From Brevibacterium sanguinis (lineage in GTDB: Bacteria; Actinomycetota; Actinomycetes; Actinomycetales; Brevibacteriaceae), in the NCBI RefSeq assembly GCF_003315415.1, contig NZ_QNSB01000005.1, positions 186,001-250,000 on the forward strand: DNA of 64,000 bases, read 5' to 3'. This document shows positions 34,077 through 42,731 of the stretch, piece after piece. The first letter of the stretch is position 1; every line of letters begins with the position of its first letter. A model generated the notes under the pieces. That model saw only the letters and a program-made list of their open reading frames with translations, was not told the DNA's origin and searched no databases. The position numbers were made by a program, and so were the translations under genes.

Positions 34077-37000
34077 ATGACGTTCTCCAAAGTTCTTGTG
34101 GCAAACCGTGGGGAGATCGCCGTCCGCGCGTTCCGTGCGGCCTATGAGCTCGGTGCCTCCACGGTCGCCGTCTTCCCCTGGGAGGATCGCAATTCCGAGC
34201 ATCGGATGAAGGCCGACGAGGCCTACCAGATCGGCGAGAAGGGCCATCCCGTCCGCGCCTACCTCAGCGTTGAGGAGATCCTGCGCGTGGCCAAGGAGTC
34301 CGGCGCCGACGCGATCTACCCCGGGTACGGTTTCCTCTCCGAGAACCCCGACCTGGCGCGGGCGTGCCAGGAGAACGGGATCACCTTCATCGGGCCTTCC
34401 GCCGATGTCCTCGAACTCGCCGGCAACAAGGTCCAGGCGCTGGCCGCGGCCCGCTCGGCCGGCATCCCGGTGCTCGACTCCACTCGGCCCTCGGCCGACA
34501 TCGCACAGCTGCTCGCCGACGCCGAGTCCATGCACTTCCCGCTCTTCGTCAAGGCCGTCGCCGGCGGCGGCGGCCGCGGCATGCGCCGGGTGTCCGAACC
34601 CGCGCAGCTCGAGGAGGCGCTCAAGGCGGCGATGCGCGAGGCCGAAGGCGCCTTCGGCGATCCGACGGTCTTCATCGAGCAGGCGGTCCAGCGCCCGCGG
34701 CACATCGAGGTGCAGGTGCTCGCCGACAACGACTCGAATGCGATCCACCTCTTCGAGCGCGACTGCTCCGTGCAGCGCCGGCACCAGAAGGTCATCGAGA
34801 TCGCTCCGGCGCCCAACCTCGACCCCGCCATCGCCGAGGCGCTCCACGCCGATGCGCTGAAGTTCGCCGAGGCGCTCGGCTACCAGAACGCGGGCACCGT
34901 CGAGTTCCTCCTCGAGACGGAGGGTCCGCGCGCCGGGCAGCACGTCTTCATCGAGATGAACCCGCGCATCCAGGTCGAGCACACCGTCACCGAGGAGATC
35001 ACCGACGTCGACCTCGTCGCCTCCCAGATGCGCATCGCCGCGGGGGAGAGCCTCGTTGACCTCGGACTGCGCCAGGAGGACATGCGGATCAGGGGAGCCG
35101 CACTGCAGTGCCGCATCACCACCGAGGACCCGGCCAACTCCTTCCGCCCCGACACCGGCACCATCACCGCCTACCGGTCGGCGGGGGGGGCCGGAGTCCG
35201 CCTCGACGGCGGCACCGTCCACGCCGGCGCCTCGGTGAGCGCGCACTTCGACTCGATGCTCGTCAAGCTCTCCTGCCGCGGCCGCGACTTCCGTCAGGCG
35301 GTGTCCCGGGCCCGGCGCGCACTCGCCGAGTTCCGCATCCGCGGGGTGTCGTCGAACATCGGGTTCCTCCAGGCCGTGCTCGAGGACGAGTCCTTCGTCG
35401 CCGGCGACCTCGCGACCTCGTTCATCGAGGAGCGCCCGCACCTGCTCGACGCCCGCGTCAGCGCGGACCGGGGATCGAAGATCCTCGACTTCCTCGCCGA
35501 TGTCACCGTCAACCGCCCCCACGGCGAGCCGAGCGTGCGCATCCGCCCCGCCGACAAGCTGCCCGAGATCGACCTCGGCACCCCGGGCGCCCCCGGCAGC
35601 CGCGATCGTCTCCTCGAGCTCGGCCCCGAGGGCTTCGCCCGGGCCCTGCGCGAGCAGACCGCACTGGCCGTCACCGACACGACGTTCCGCGACGCCCACC
35701 AGTCGCTGCTCGCGACCCGCGTGCGCACTCGCGACCTGCTCGCCGTCGCCGGGCACGTCTCGCGGATGACTCCGGAGCTGTTGAGCATCGAGGCCTGGGG
35801 CGGGGCGACCTACGACGTCGCGCTGCGCTTCCTCGGCGAGGATCCGTGGGAGCGGCTGGCCCAGCTGCGCGAGGCGGTGCCGAACATCGCCCTGCAGATG
35901 CTGCTGCGCGGGCGCAACACCGTCGGCTACACCCCGTACCCGACCGCGGTCACCGACGCCTTCGTCGACGAGGCGGCCCGCACCGGCATCGACGTCTTCC
36001 GCATCTTCGACGCCCTCAACGACGTCGCACAGATGCGACCGGCGATCGAGGCCGTGCGCGGGACGAACACCACCGTCGCCGAGGTGGCCCTGTGCTACAC
36101 CTCGGACATCCTCGATCCGCGTGAGGAGCTCTACACCCTCGACTACTACCTCAGGCTCGCCGAGGAGATCGTCGAGGCCGGTGCACACGTGCTCGCGATC
36201 AAGGACATGGCCGGTCTGCTCCGCCCGGCCGCCGCCGCTCGGCTCGTCACCGCACTGCGCGAGAACTTCGACCTGCCGGTCCACGTGCACACGCACGACA
36301 CCGCCGGCGGTCAGCTCGCGACCCTGTTCGCCGCCGCAGGGGCCGGCGCGGACGCCGTCGACGGCGCCTCGGCGGCGATGGCGGGGACCACCAGTCAGCC
36401 GAGTCTCTCCGCGCTTGTGGCCGCGTTCGAGAACACCCCGCGCGACACCGGGCTCAGCCTCTCCGCCGTCAGCGATCTCGAGCCGTACTGGGAGTCCGTG
36501 CGCAAGGTCTACGCACCGTTCGAATCGGGACTGCCCGGGCCGACCGGGCGCGTCTACCGCCACGAGATCCCGGGCGGACAGCTGTCGAACCTGCGCCAGC
36601 AGGCCGTGGCACTGGGCCTGGGGGAGAAGTTCGAGCAGATCGAGCGGATGTACGAGGCCGCCGACGACATCCTCGGCCACCTCGTCAAGGTCACGCCCTC
36701 CTCGAAGGTCGTCGGAGACCTCGCGCTCCACCTCGTCGGCGTCGGCGCCGATCCGGAGGTCTTCGCCTCCAGCCCGGAGAAGTTCGACATCCCCGACTCG
36801 GTGATCGGATTCCTCAACGGGGAGCTCGGCGATCCTCCCGGCGGCTGGCCCGAGCCGTTCCGGACCAAGGCGCTGGCCGGCCGGAACCACAGGCCCGTCG
36901 CCGAGCACCTCGACCCCGCGGACGAGGCGGCGCTGAAGGCTCCCGGTGCGACCCGGCAGGCGAAGCTCAACGAGCTCCTGTTCCCCGGGCCGACGAAGGA

Positions 37001-37481
37001 GTTCGAGCGGATGCGGGCCAACTACGGAGACCTCTCCGTCGTCGAGACCTCGGAGTACCTCTACGGCCTCAGCGCCGGCCAGGAGCATGTCGTGCAGCTG
37101 GCGAAGGGCAAGAACCTGCTCATCGGCGTCCAGGCGATCGGCGAGACCGACGAGCGCGGGATGCGCTCGGTGATGTTCACCCTCAACGGACAGCTCCGCC
37201 CCCTGCAGGTCCGCGACCGGTCCGTGGAGATCGACGTCAAGACCGCGGAGAAGGCCGACCCGACGAACCCGCAGCACGTCGCCAGCCCCTTCGCCGGAGT
37301 CGTCACCCTCCAGGTCGGCGTCGGCGATGAGGTCGAGGCCGGGGCGACCGTCGCGACGATCGAGGCGATGAAGATGGAGGCCGCCATCACCACCCAGGTG
37401 TCCGGAACGGTCTCCCGCGTGGCGATCGGCAACGTCCAGCAGCTCGAGGGCGGCGACCTCGTGGTGGTCATCGATGGCTGA
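34077..37481 (+). CDS. pyc: pyruvate carboxylase
   Basis: Biotin enzyme that refills the TCA cycle by carboxylating pyruvate to oxaloacetate; 1134 residues, full length. Order of domains: biotin carboxylase (1 to about 450, with AVAGGGGRGMRRV and NPRIQVEHTVTEE), carboxyltransferase (about 530-820, with DTTFRDAHQSLLATR and the metal-site VHTHDTAG) and the biotinyl domain, whose lysine in EAMKMEA is at about 1100. ATG at 34077 follows GAAGAGAGACT. Its end overlaps def by eight bases. Confidence 0.97.
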   Translation: MTFSKVLVANRGEIAVRAFRAAYELGASTVAVFPWEDRNSEHRMKADEAYQIGEKGHPVRAYLSVEEILRVAKESGADAIYPGYGFLSENPDLARACQENGITFIGPSADVLELAGNKVQALAAARSAGIPVLDSTRPSADIAQLLADAESMHFPLFVKAVAGGGGRGMRRVSEPAQLEEALKAAMREAEGAFGDPTVFIEQAVQRPRHIEVQVLADNDSNAIHLFERDCSVQRRHQKVIEIAPAPNLDPAIAEALHADALKFAEALGYQNAGTVEFLLETEGPRAGQHVFIEMNPRIQVEHTVTEEITDVDLVASQMRIAAGESLVDLGLRQEDMRIRGAALQCRITTEDPANSFRPDTGTITAYRSAGGAGVRLDGGTVHAGASVSAHFDSMLVKLSCRGRDFRQAVSRARRALAEFRIRGVSSNIGFLQAVLEDESFVAGDLATSFIEERPHLLDARVSADRGSKILDFLADVTVNRPHGEPSVRIRPADKLPEIDLGTPGAPGSRDRLLELGPEGFARALREQTALAVTDTTFRDAHQSLLATRVRTRDLLAVAGHVSRMTPELLSIEAWGGATYDVALRFLGEDPWERLAQLREAVPNIALQMLLRGRNTVGYTPYPTAVTDAFVDEAARTGIDVFRIFDALNDVAQMRPAIEAVRGTNTTVAEVALCYTSDILDPREELYTLDYYLRLAEEIVEAGAHVLAIKDMAGLLRPAAAARLVTALRENFDLPVHVHTHDTAGGQLATLFAAAGAGADAVDGASAAMAGTTSQPSLSALVAAFENTPRDTGLSLSAVSDLEPYWESVRKVYAPFESGLPGPTGRVYRHEIPGGQLSNLRQQAVALGLGEKFEQIERMYEAADDILGHLVKVTPSSKVVGDLALHLVGVGADPEVFASSPEKFDIPDSVIGFLNGELGDPPGGWPEPFRTKALAGRNHRPVAEHLDPADEAALKAPGATRQAKLNELLFPGPTKEFERMRANYGDLSVVETSEYLYGLSAGQEHVVQLAKGKNLLIGVQAIGETDERGMRSVMFTLNGQLRPLQVRDRSVEIDVKTAEKADPTNPQHVASPFAGVVTLQVGVGDEVEAGATVATIEAMKMEAAITTQVSGTVSRVAIGNVQQLEGGDLVVVIDG

Positions 37482-37989
37482 ACGGGAGATCCGGCTCTGG
37501 GGCGACCCGGTGCTGCGCAGCCCGTGCGCGCCGGTGACCACGTTCGACGCGAGCACCGCGGCTCTGGCCGAGGACCTCGCCGACACCGCGCGGCCTGCGG
37601 GCCGCGCGGCGGTCGCGGCCCCCCAGATCGGGGTCGGCCTCCGGGCCTTCGGCTACGACCTCGACGATCGCACCGGCGTGGTCTTCAACCCGGAGATCGT
37701 CGAGGTGGGTGGCCGGCTGCGCGACATCGACGAAGGGTGCCTGTCCGTGCCCGGCCTCTTCTTCCCGACACCGCGCTGGGAGTTCGCGCGGGTGCGCGGA
37801 GTCGATGCGACGGGTGCGGCGGTGGAGGTCTCGGGCACCGAGGTCTTCGCGCAGATGCTCCAGCACGAGGTCGCCCACCTCGACGGGCAGGTCTACATCC
37901 AGACCCTGCCCACCGAACGCCGCCGCGAGGCGATGAAGGCGATCCGCGCGGCGGCGTGGTTCGCAGGTCAGACAGCGACGAAGGGATGA
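37474..37989 (+). CDS. def: peptide deformylase
   Basis: Metal-dependent removal of the formyl group from nascent proteins; 171 residues. The three motifs are AAPQIGVGLRAF (about residue 49), EGCLSVPG (about 86, metal-ligand Cys) and QHEVAHLDG (about 129, HEXXH). The second His-spacing residue is Ala rather than the common Asp (HEVAH against HEIDH), a variant seen in some actinobacterial paralogues. The gene overlaps pyc by eight bases and is followed seven bases later by a dehydrogenase gene, so the three are co-transcribed. Confidence 0.92.
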   Translation: MAEREIRLWGDPVLRSPCAPVTTFDASTAALAEDLADTARPAGRAAVAAPQIGVGLRAFGYDLDDRTGVVFNPEIVEVGGRLRDIDEGCLSVPGLFFPTPRWEFARVRGVDATGAAVEVSGTEVFAQMLQHEVAHLDGQVYIQTLPTERRREAMKAIRAAAWFAGQTATKG

Positions 37990-37996
37990 GGAAGAG

Positions 37997-38851
37997 ATGA
38001 GCATCGAGCGCAGTGCGGTCATCGGCGGAGGACTCATGGGGGCCGGCATCGCCGAGGTGCTGGCGAAGGCCGGCCAGGACGTCATCGTGTCCGAGGTCGG
38101 CGAGGAGGCGGTGGCGGCAGGCCGGGCCCGGATCGGGAAGTCACTCGACAAGGCCGTGGCCAAGGGCAAGCTGAGCGCCGAGGACAGGGACGCGGCGCTG
38201 GGGCGTCTGCGCTTCACCACCGACATCGGCGACCTGGCCGATCGGCAGCTCGTCATCGAGGCGGCGAGCGAGAACGAGGACGTCAAGAAGGCGATCTTCG
38301 CCGACCTCGACCGGGTCGTCACCGACGCGCACGCGATCCTCGCATCGAACACCTCGTCGATGCCGATCATCCGCTTCGCCCAGGCGACGTCGCGCCCGGA
38401 GCGCGTCCTCGGGGTGCACTTCTTCAACCCGGCGCCCGTGCAGCCGCTCGTCGAGATCGTGTCCTCGGTCCTCACCGACCCCGACGTGAGCCGGACGATG
38501 ACCGGATTCGTCGCCGAGGTGCTCGGCAAGACGCCGATCCAGGCCGGTGATCGTCCCGGGTTCATCGTCAACGCCCTCCTCATCCCGTACCTGTGCTCGG
38601 CGATGAGGATGCTCGAATCCGGGTTCGCGACGAAGGAGGACATCGACGCGGGGATGGTCGGCGGCTGCGCCCACCCGATGGGCCCGATCGCACTCGCCGA
38701 TCTCGTCGGACTCGACACGTGCCTGTTCGCGGCCGAGTCGATGTACGCCGAGACCGGCGACCCCGCCGTGAAGCCGCCGGTCCTGCTCTCCCGCATGGTC
38801 GACGCCGGACTGCTCGGCGTGAAGTCCGGCCGCGGGTTCTACGAGTACTGA
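37997..38851 (+). CDS. 3-hydroxyacyl-CoA (3-hydroxybutyryl-CoA) dehydrogenase
   Basis: NAD-dependent dehydrogenase, 284 residues. The N-terminal Rossmann fold reads IGGGLMGAGIAEVLA. LASNTSSMPI and GVHFFNPAPVQPLVEIV are the family signatures, the latter with the catalytic His. The C-terminal domain has RPGFIVNALLIPY and CAHPMGPIALADLVGLD. The length fits the short single-function form acting on short-chain substrates such as 3-hydroxybutyryl-CoA. ATG preceded by GAGGAAGAG. Third gene of the pyc-def unit. Confidence 0.92.
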   Translation: MSIERSAVIGGGLMGAGIAEVLAKAGQDVIVSEVGEEAVAAGRARIGKSLDKAVAKGKLSAEDRDAALGRLRFTTDIGDLADRQLVIEAASENEDVKKAIFADLDRVVTDAHAILASNTSSMPIIRFAQATSRPERVLGVHFFNPAPVQPLVEIVSSVLTDPDVSRTMTGFVAEVLGKTPIQAGDRPGFIVNALLIPYLCSAMRMLESGFATKEDIDAGMVGGCAHPMGPIALADLVGLDTCLFAAESMYAETGDPAVKPPVLLSRMVDAGLLGVKSGRGFYEY

Positions 38852-38887
38852 ACCGGGCGGCCCGGTCGCCGGCCTCGGGAGCCGTCG

Positions 38888-40147
38888 TCAGCCGGCGATG
38901 AGCTTCTCGAGGGCGGCGACCTTCACGCAGGCGACGAGTCCCGTCGACGCGAGCTCGACCTCCTCGAGGCTCGGCATCGTGGGGGCGATGCGGATGACGC
39001 TGTTGCTCGGATCGAGACCATAGGGGTGGGTGGCGCCGGCAGGAGTGAGCTTGACGCCCGCTTCGCCGGCGAGCTTGACGATGCGATCAGCAGTTCCCTC
39101 CGGCGTCGTCAGGGTGATGAAGTAGCCTCCGTCCGGCTCCGTCCACTGCGCGAGACCGGTGCCGCCCAGTCCGGACTCCAGGGTGGAGAGCACGGCGTCG
39201 AACTTCGGGGCGATGATCTCGGCATGGCGGCGCATGTGCGCCTCGACTCCCGCTGCGTCGCCGAAGAACCGCAGGTGGCGCAGCTGGTTGATCTTGTCGG
39301 GGCCGATCGCGACGGCGGACAGGTTCGCCCGGAACCAGGCGAAGGTCTCGGGTCCCGCCCCGAAGAACGACACACCGGCCCCGGCGTGGGTGATCTTCGA
39401 CGTCGACGCGAAGATCCACGGACGCTCGGGGTGACCCTCCTCGGCGCAGATGCTGAGGATGTCGAGGTTCTCGGGGTGCTCCTCCCGCAGATGGTGGAGA
39501 CCGTACGCGTTGTCCCACAGCAGGGTGAAGTCCGCGGCCGCCGCGGGCATGGCGGCGAGCTCGCGGGCCCTCGACTCGCTGATCGTGACCCCGGTCGGGT
39601 TCGAGTACATGGGGACCAGCCACATGGCCTTGACGGAGGGGTCCTCGGCCAATCGCGCCGCCTCGGCGACGACGGGGCCCTCCTCGTCCATCGGGATGCT
39701 CAGCAGTTCGAAGCCCAGGGACTCCGCGAGGGTGAAGTGCCGGTCGTACCCGGGCACCGGGCAGAGGATCTTGTGCGGGCCGGCGCCCCACGGGCGGGAG
39801 TCGAGCGGTGTGCCGTGCAGGAGCGCGAAGGTCAGTGACTGAGCCATCAGGGTCAGGGAGGCGTTGCCGCCCGCGAGCAGCTGCGCCGTCGGCACCTTGA
39901 GCAGGGGGGAGAAGAGAGCGCGGAGCTCGTCGATGCCCTCGAGACCGCCGTAGTTGCGGGTGTCGACGCCGCCGGGAGTGAAGACGTCCTCGCCGCTGAC
40001 CGCGTCGAGGAGGCCCGCGGAGAGATCGAGCTGGTCGCTTCCCGGCTTGCCCCGCGTGATGTCGAGCGCGAGGCCTCTGGCCGCGAACTCCTCATACTCG
40101 CGCGCAGCGGTGTCGAGTTGCTCCTGCAGGTCGGACGTGGGGGTCAT
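38888..40147 (-). CDS. class I aminotransferase, AspT-like
   Basis: A PLP-dependent aminotransferase of 419 residues. The N-terminal ALDITRGKPGSDQLDLS is the mark of the actinobacterial AspT subgroup (the PF12897-type family), distinct from classical AspC. The PLP lysine is in FASTSKITHAGAG (about 249), with NPTGV and DNAYGLHHL upstream. Aspartate:2-oxoglutarate transfer is the most likely reaction. The ATG at 40147 is preceded by TAGGAGCATCG; longer in-frame starts would run into the divergent methyltransferase gene. Confidence 0.9.
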   Translation of the reverse strand: MTPTSDLQEQLDTAAREYEEFAARGLALDITRGKPGSDQLDLSAGLLDAVSGEDVFTPGGVDTRNYGGLEGIDELRALFSPLLKVPTAQLLAGGNASLTLMAQSLTFALLHGTPLDSRPWGAGPHKILCPVPGYDRHFTLAESLGFELLSIPMDEEGPVVAEAARLAEDPSVKAMWLVPMYSNPTGVTISESRARELAAMPAAAADFTLLWDNAYGLHHLREEHPENLDILSICAEEGHPERPWIFASTSKITHAGAGVSFFGAGPETFAWFRANLSAVAIGPDKINQLRHLRFFGDAAGVEAHMRRHAEIIAPKFDAVLSTLESGLGGTGLAQWTEPDGGYFITLTTPEGTADRIVKLAGEAGVKLTPAGATHPYGLDPSNSVIRIAPTMPSLEEVELASTGLVACVKVAALEKLIAG

Positions 40148-40256
40148 CGATGCTCCTAGACGCTCGGTTTCGGCCGGTGTCTCCATCCTAGTCACCGGCG
40201 CGGCGGACCGTGCGGGCGGCCGATAGAGTGGACGGGTACGGATCGACGGGAATGGG

Positions 40257-40982
40257 GTGGGTGTGAGACCTCGGGCGAATGCCGCGCACGGCACGCGCTT
40301 CGGCATGCTGAGCGAACTCTACGACGCGGTCAGGCCCGGCTATCCGGAGGCCGCGCTCGACCTCGTCGGCGACTGGTCGGGTCTGCGTGTCTGCGATCTG
40401 GGGGCCGGCACCGGGATCCTCAGCCGACTCCTGCTCGAGCGCGGAGCCGACGTCGTCGCGGTCGACCCCGACGCCGCGGCCCTCGAGCGCAATCCGGTGC
40501 CGGGCCGGGTGGGCACGGCGGAGTCGACGGGCCTGCCCGATGCCTGTGTCGACGTCGTCACGGTCGCTCAGGCATGGCATTGGTTCGACGAGGCCACCGC
40601 AGGGGAGGAGATCGCCCGCATCCTCGCCCCCGGCGGTAGGCTGCTCGTCCTCATCAATCAGCTCGACGTCCGCGTCGACTGGGTGCTGCGCCTGAGCCGG
40701 ATCATGCATGCCGGCGACGTCTACCGCCCCGAGTTCCGACCCCGTCCGGGGTCGGGATTCGAACTCGTCACCCACTCGCTCGTCGAGTTCGCGACCTCCA
40801 TCACCGTCGACGGGGTCGTCGATCTCGCCCGGACCCGCTCGTACTGGCTGCGGTCGAACGAGCGGACCCGGGAGCGTGTCGAGTCCAACCTGCGCGGGTA
40901 CTTCGCCGGCGAGCACCCGATCGCCGAGGCGATGGAGCTGCCCTACATGTGCCTGGCCTACCTGCTCCGCGCGGGGGACTGA
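40257..40982 (+). CDS. SAM-dependent methyltransferase
   Basis: A 241-residue class I methyltransferase. The SAM-binding motif is CDLGAGTGILSRLLLERGADVVAVD (in part; GAGTGIL at about residue 47), preceded by the RFG..LYDAVRPGYP block common to a broad family of small-molecule methyltransferases. AQAWHWFD matches motif II. The substrate is unknown. GTG at 40257 or, equally possible, GTG at 40263 (AATGGGG just upstream). A TAGAGT hexamer at 40224-40229 may be the -10 element. Confidence 0.83.
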   Translation: MGVRPRANAAHGTRFGMLSELYDAVRPGYPEAALDLVGDWSGLRVCDLGAGTGILSRLLLERGADVVAVDPDAAALERNPVPGRVGTAESTGLPDACVDVVTVAQAWHWFDEATAGEEIARILAPGGRLLVLINQLDVRVDWVLRLSRIMHAGDVYRPEFRPRPGSGFELVTHSLVEFATSITVDGVVDLARTRSYWLRSNERTRERVESNLRGYFAGEHPIAEAMELPYMCLAYLLRAGD

Positions 40983-40989
40983 ATGCGAC

Positions 40990-41022
40990 GAGCGGGCCGC
41001 ACCACCTCGGTGCGACCCGCTC
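40990..41022. terminator. bidirectional terminator
   Basis: GAGCGGG (40990-40996) pairs with CCCGCTC (41016-41022), with an inner GCACC/GGTGC stem. It lies between the converging methyltransferase and Hsp20 genes. Confidence 0.75.
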
Positions 41023-41043
41023 GAGAGGCGATCGCCTCTGCGC

Positions 41044-41523
41044 TCAGGACTGTCCGGAGACCTGCTTCTGCTCCTCCGACGAGGACTCGACGACCTCGGG
41101 CGACGACGTCGGGCGACTCGAGCCGGCCGCGTGGGAGACCGAGATCTTGCGCGGACGGGCCTCCTCGGCGACCGGGATCGTCAGGGTCAGGACGCCGTCC
41201 TGGTAGTCGGCGCTGATCCGATCGAGGGCGACGCGGTTGCCCAGCGTCAGCTGGCGCGCGTACGTGCCCACCGTGCGCTCCCGGGTCAGCCATTTGACGT
41301 CCTTGTCCCCGACGGCCGGCTGGCGCTGGGCCCGGACCGTGAGAGTACGGTCCTCGACGTCGACATCGATGCTCGAGGGGTCGACGCCCGGCATGTCGAT
41401 GTGGGCGACGAAGACCTCTCCGTCCCGATAGAGATCCATGGGAAGCGAGGTCGACGACGGAGTCCTCGTCACCTCCGAGAAGAAGCGGTCGAGGTCACGG
41501 ATGGGATCGAAACGAGTTGCCAT
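41044..41523 (-). CDS. small heat-shock protein (Hsp20 family)
   Basis: A holding chaperone of 159 residues. The alpha-crystallin domain runs from about 28 to 125 (SLPMDLYRDGEVFVAHIDMPG ends its first strands; ERTVGTYARQLTLG and DYQDGVLTLTIPV are conserved blocks). The C-terminus is Ser/Glu-rich and ends KQVSGQS. The N-terminal RFDPIRDLDRFFSEV is typical of actinobacterial Hsp18-like proteins. A HAIR operator lies 31 bases upstream, which indicates HspR repression. Confidence 0.93.
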   Translation of the reverse strand: MATRFDPIRDLDRFFSEVTRTPSSTSLPMDLYRDGEVFVAHIDMPGVDPSSIDVDVEDRTLTVRAQRQPAVGDKDVKWLTRERTVGTYARQLTLGNRVALDRISADYQDGVLTLTIPVAEEARPRKISVSHAAGSSRPTSSPEVVESSSEEQKQVSGQS

Positions 41524-41553
41524 GGGCTTTCCTTTCTCACGCGAGGTCCTTAC

Positions 41554-41574
41554 GTTGAGTCAAACACACTCAAC
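41554..41574 (-). promoter_or_regulatory. HAIR element (HspR operator) of the Hsp20 gene
   Basis: GTTGAGT-N7-ACTCAAC is a perfect inverted repeat differing only in the outer base from the known HAIR consensus CTTGAGT-N7-ACTCAAG. It lies 31 bases upstream of the start codon. Confidence 0.85.
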
Positions 41575-41680
41575 TTTGAAATCATTCCCTTCTCAGGAAA
41601 TTCTCATTCTCCTGGAGAGATCGCGGGGGACAGGGGAGTGGGCGTCGCCCACCCCGTGCTTGGCACACCTGGAGACGACT

Positions 41681-41713
41681 GCGGCCGGGCCCTCACGAGG
41701 AGGACCCGGCCGC
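41681..41713 (-). terminator. terminator of the ferritin gene
   Basis: GCGGCCGGG (41681-41689) pairs with CCCGGCCGC (41705-41713); an inner CCTC/GAGG adds a second stem. It is 65 bases beyond the ferritin stop and upstream of the Hsp20 operator. Confidence 0.7.
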
Positions 41714-41777
41714 GTGTGCGCTCCCGTGCGGAAGCCCGCACCCGTTCCCAGGATGCGGACTCAGACGGACCGTGCGC

Positions 41778-42293
41778 TCATTCGCTGTCGGCGCTGATGT
41801 CGGGCTGACGGGAGCCGAGCTCGGCATCGATGCGGAGCAGACCGGCTCCGGACTCGCCGACCATCTCGAGTCGTCCGATGATCTCGGAGATGCTCGACTC
41901 CTCTTCGACCTGCTCGTCGATGAACCAGTGGAGCAGCGGGAGCACGTCGAGGTCGGACTCGGCCTGGGCGGTGCGGTAGAGACCGCGGATCGACTCCGAG
42001 ACCTTCTCCTCGTGGGCCAGGGCGGCCTTGAAGAAGTCGATCGGGCGCGAACCGGAGACCTTCGGCGCCGCGATGTCGCCGATCTGCGGGGCGAAGCCGC
42101 GATCGAGGCAGTGCTCGATGAACTTCGCCGCGTGCACCTGCTCCTCCTCCGACTGCGCGCGCATCCAGCGCGTCATGCCGGGGAGGTCGAGGTCGTCGAG
42201 CTGGATGGACAGCTGCAGGTAGACCATCGACGCCTCGAGTTCGAGGGTGACCTGCTCGCCGAGGACATTCTGCATTGCTGGGCTCAAGTGCAT
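41778..42293 (-). CDS. ferritin
   Basis: Iron-storage ferritin of 171 residues. The four-helix bundle carries ferroxidase ligands: Glu in EQVTLELEASMVYLQLS (about 17), the EEQVHAAKF pair with its His (about 51-56) and the later EEKVSESI/DEQVEEES glutamates. There is no heme-binding Met in the bacterioferritin position that I can see, so non-heme ferritin is preferred. ATG at 42293 follows GAAGGAGC; a longer frame upstream lacks the family's start. It is divergent from the pterin dehydratase gene. Confidence 0.88.
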   Translation of the reverse strand: MHLSPAMQNVLGEQVTLELEASMVYLQLSIQLDDLDLPGMTRWMRAQSEEEQVHAAKFIEHCLDRGFAPQIGDIAAPKVSGSRPIDFFKAALAHEEKVSESIRGLYRTAQAESDLDVLPLLHWFIDEQVEEESSISEIIGRLEMVGESGAGLLRIDAELGSRQPDISADSE

Positions 42294-42381
42294 TTCATGC
42301 TCCTTCGAAGATCCGAGACGACCGATCGGCCGCCTTCCGTACCACAAGACTGACACCTTCTCCGGAATGATTCCAGAATGG

Positions 42382-42388
42382 TTAGGCT
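42382..42388. promoter_or_regulatory. possible iron-box half-site between ferritin and pterin dehydratase genes
   Basis: TTAGGCT matches one half of the IdeR/DtxR-type box. The other half is not recognisable, so this is tentative. A short palindrome GGAATGATTCC lies at 42364-42374. Confidence 0.2.
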
Positions 42389-42443
42389 CCGCAAACAAAG
42401 CTCAGGCATAGCAAACCCGGGATCTCTGTGTCACGCTGGAGAC

Positions 42444-42731
42444 ATGACTGGCAGCGAAGAGATCACCCACTGGAATCAGACCGAGACCGCGCTGACGACC
42501 CGGTTCCTCACCGGATCCTTCGTCCGGGGAGTGGCATTCATCAATGCGATCACCGATGCCGCCGAGGCGGCCGGGCACCACCCCGACGTCGATCTGCGCT
42601 ACGACCATGTCGACATCACCCTGACCACGCACGACGCGGGAGGTCTCACCGACAAGGACACGGCGATGGCCGAGGAGATCTCGCGGATCGCGACCGACCA
42701 GGACATCTCCGCGGACCCCTCTCAGATCTGA
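42444..42731 (+). CDS. 4a-hydroxytetrahydrobiopterin dehydratase family protein
   Basis: A 95-residue pterin-4a-carbinolamine dehydratase. The active-site signature HHPDVDLRYDHVDITLTTH spans about residues 45-63, and GLTDKDTAMA closes the fold. No aromatic amino acid hydroxylase is nearby, so its role may be in pterin or molybdopterin metabolism. ATG 42444 has GGAG close upstream and CACGCT six bases upstream. Its last 10 bases overlap the amidase gene on the other strand. Confidence 0.87.
   Translation: MTGSEEITHWNQTETALTTRFLTGSFVRGVAFINAITDAAEAAGHHPDVDLRYDHVDITLTTHDAGGLTDKDTAMAEEISRIATDQDISADPSQI

Noticed and set aside
33903-37586. 1227-codon open frame opposite pyc
   Set aside because: Antisense shadow; pyc has all domain motifs on the other strand.
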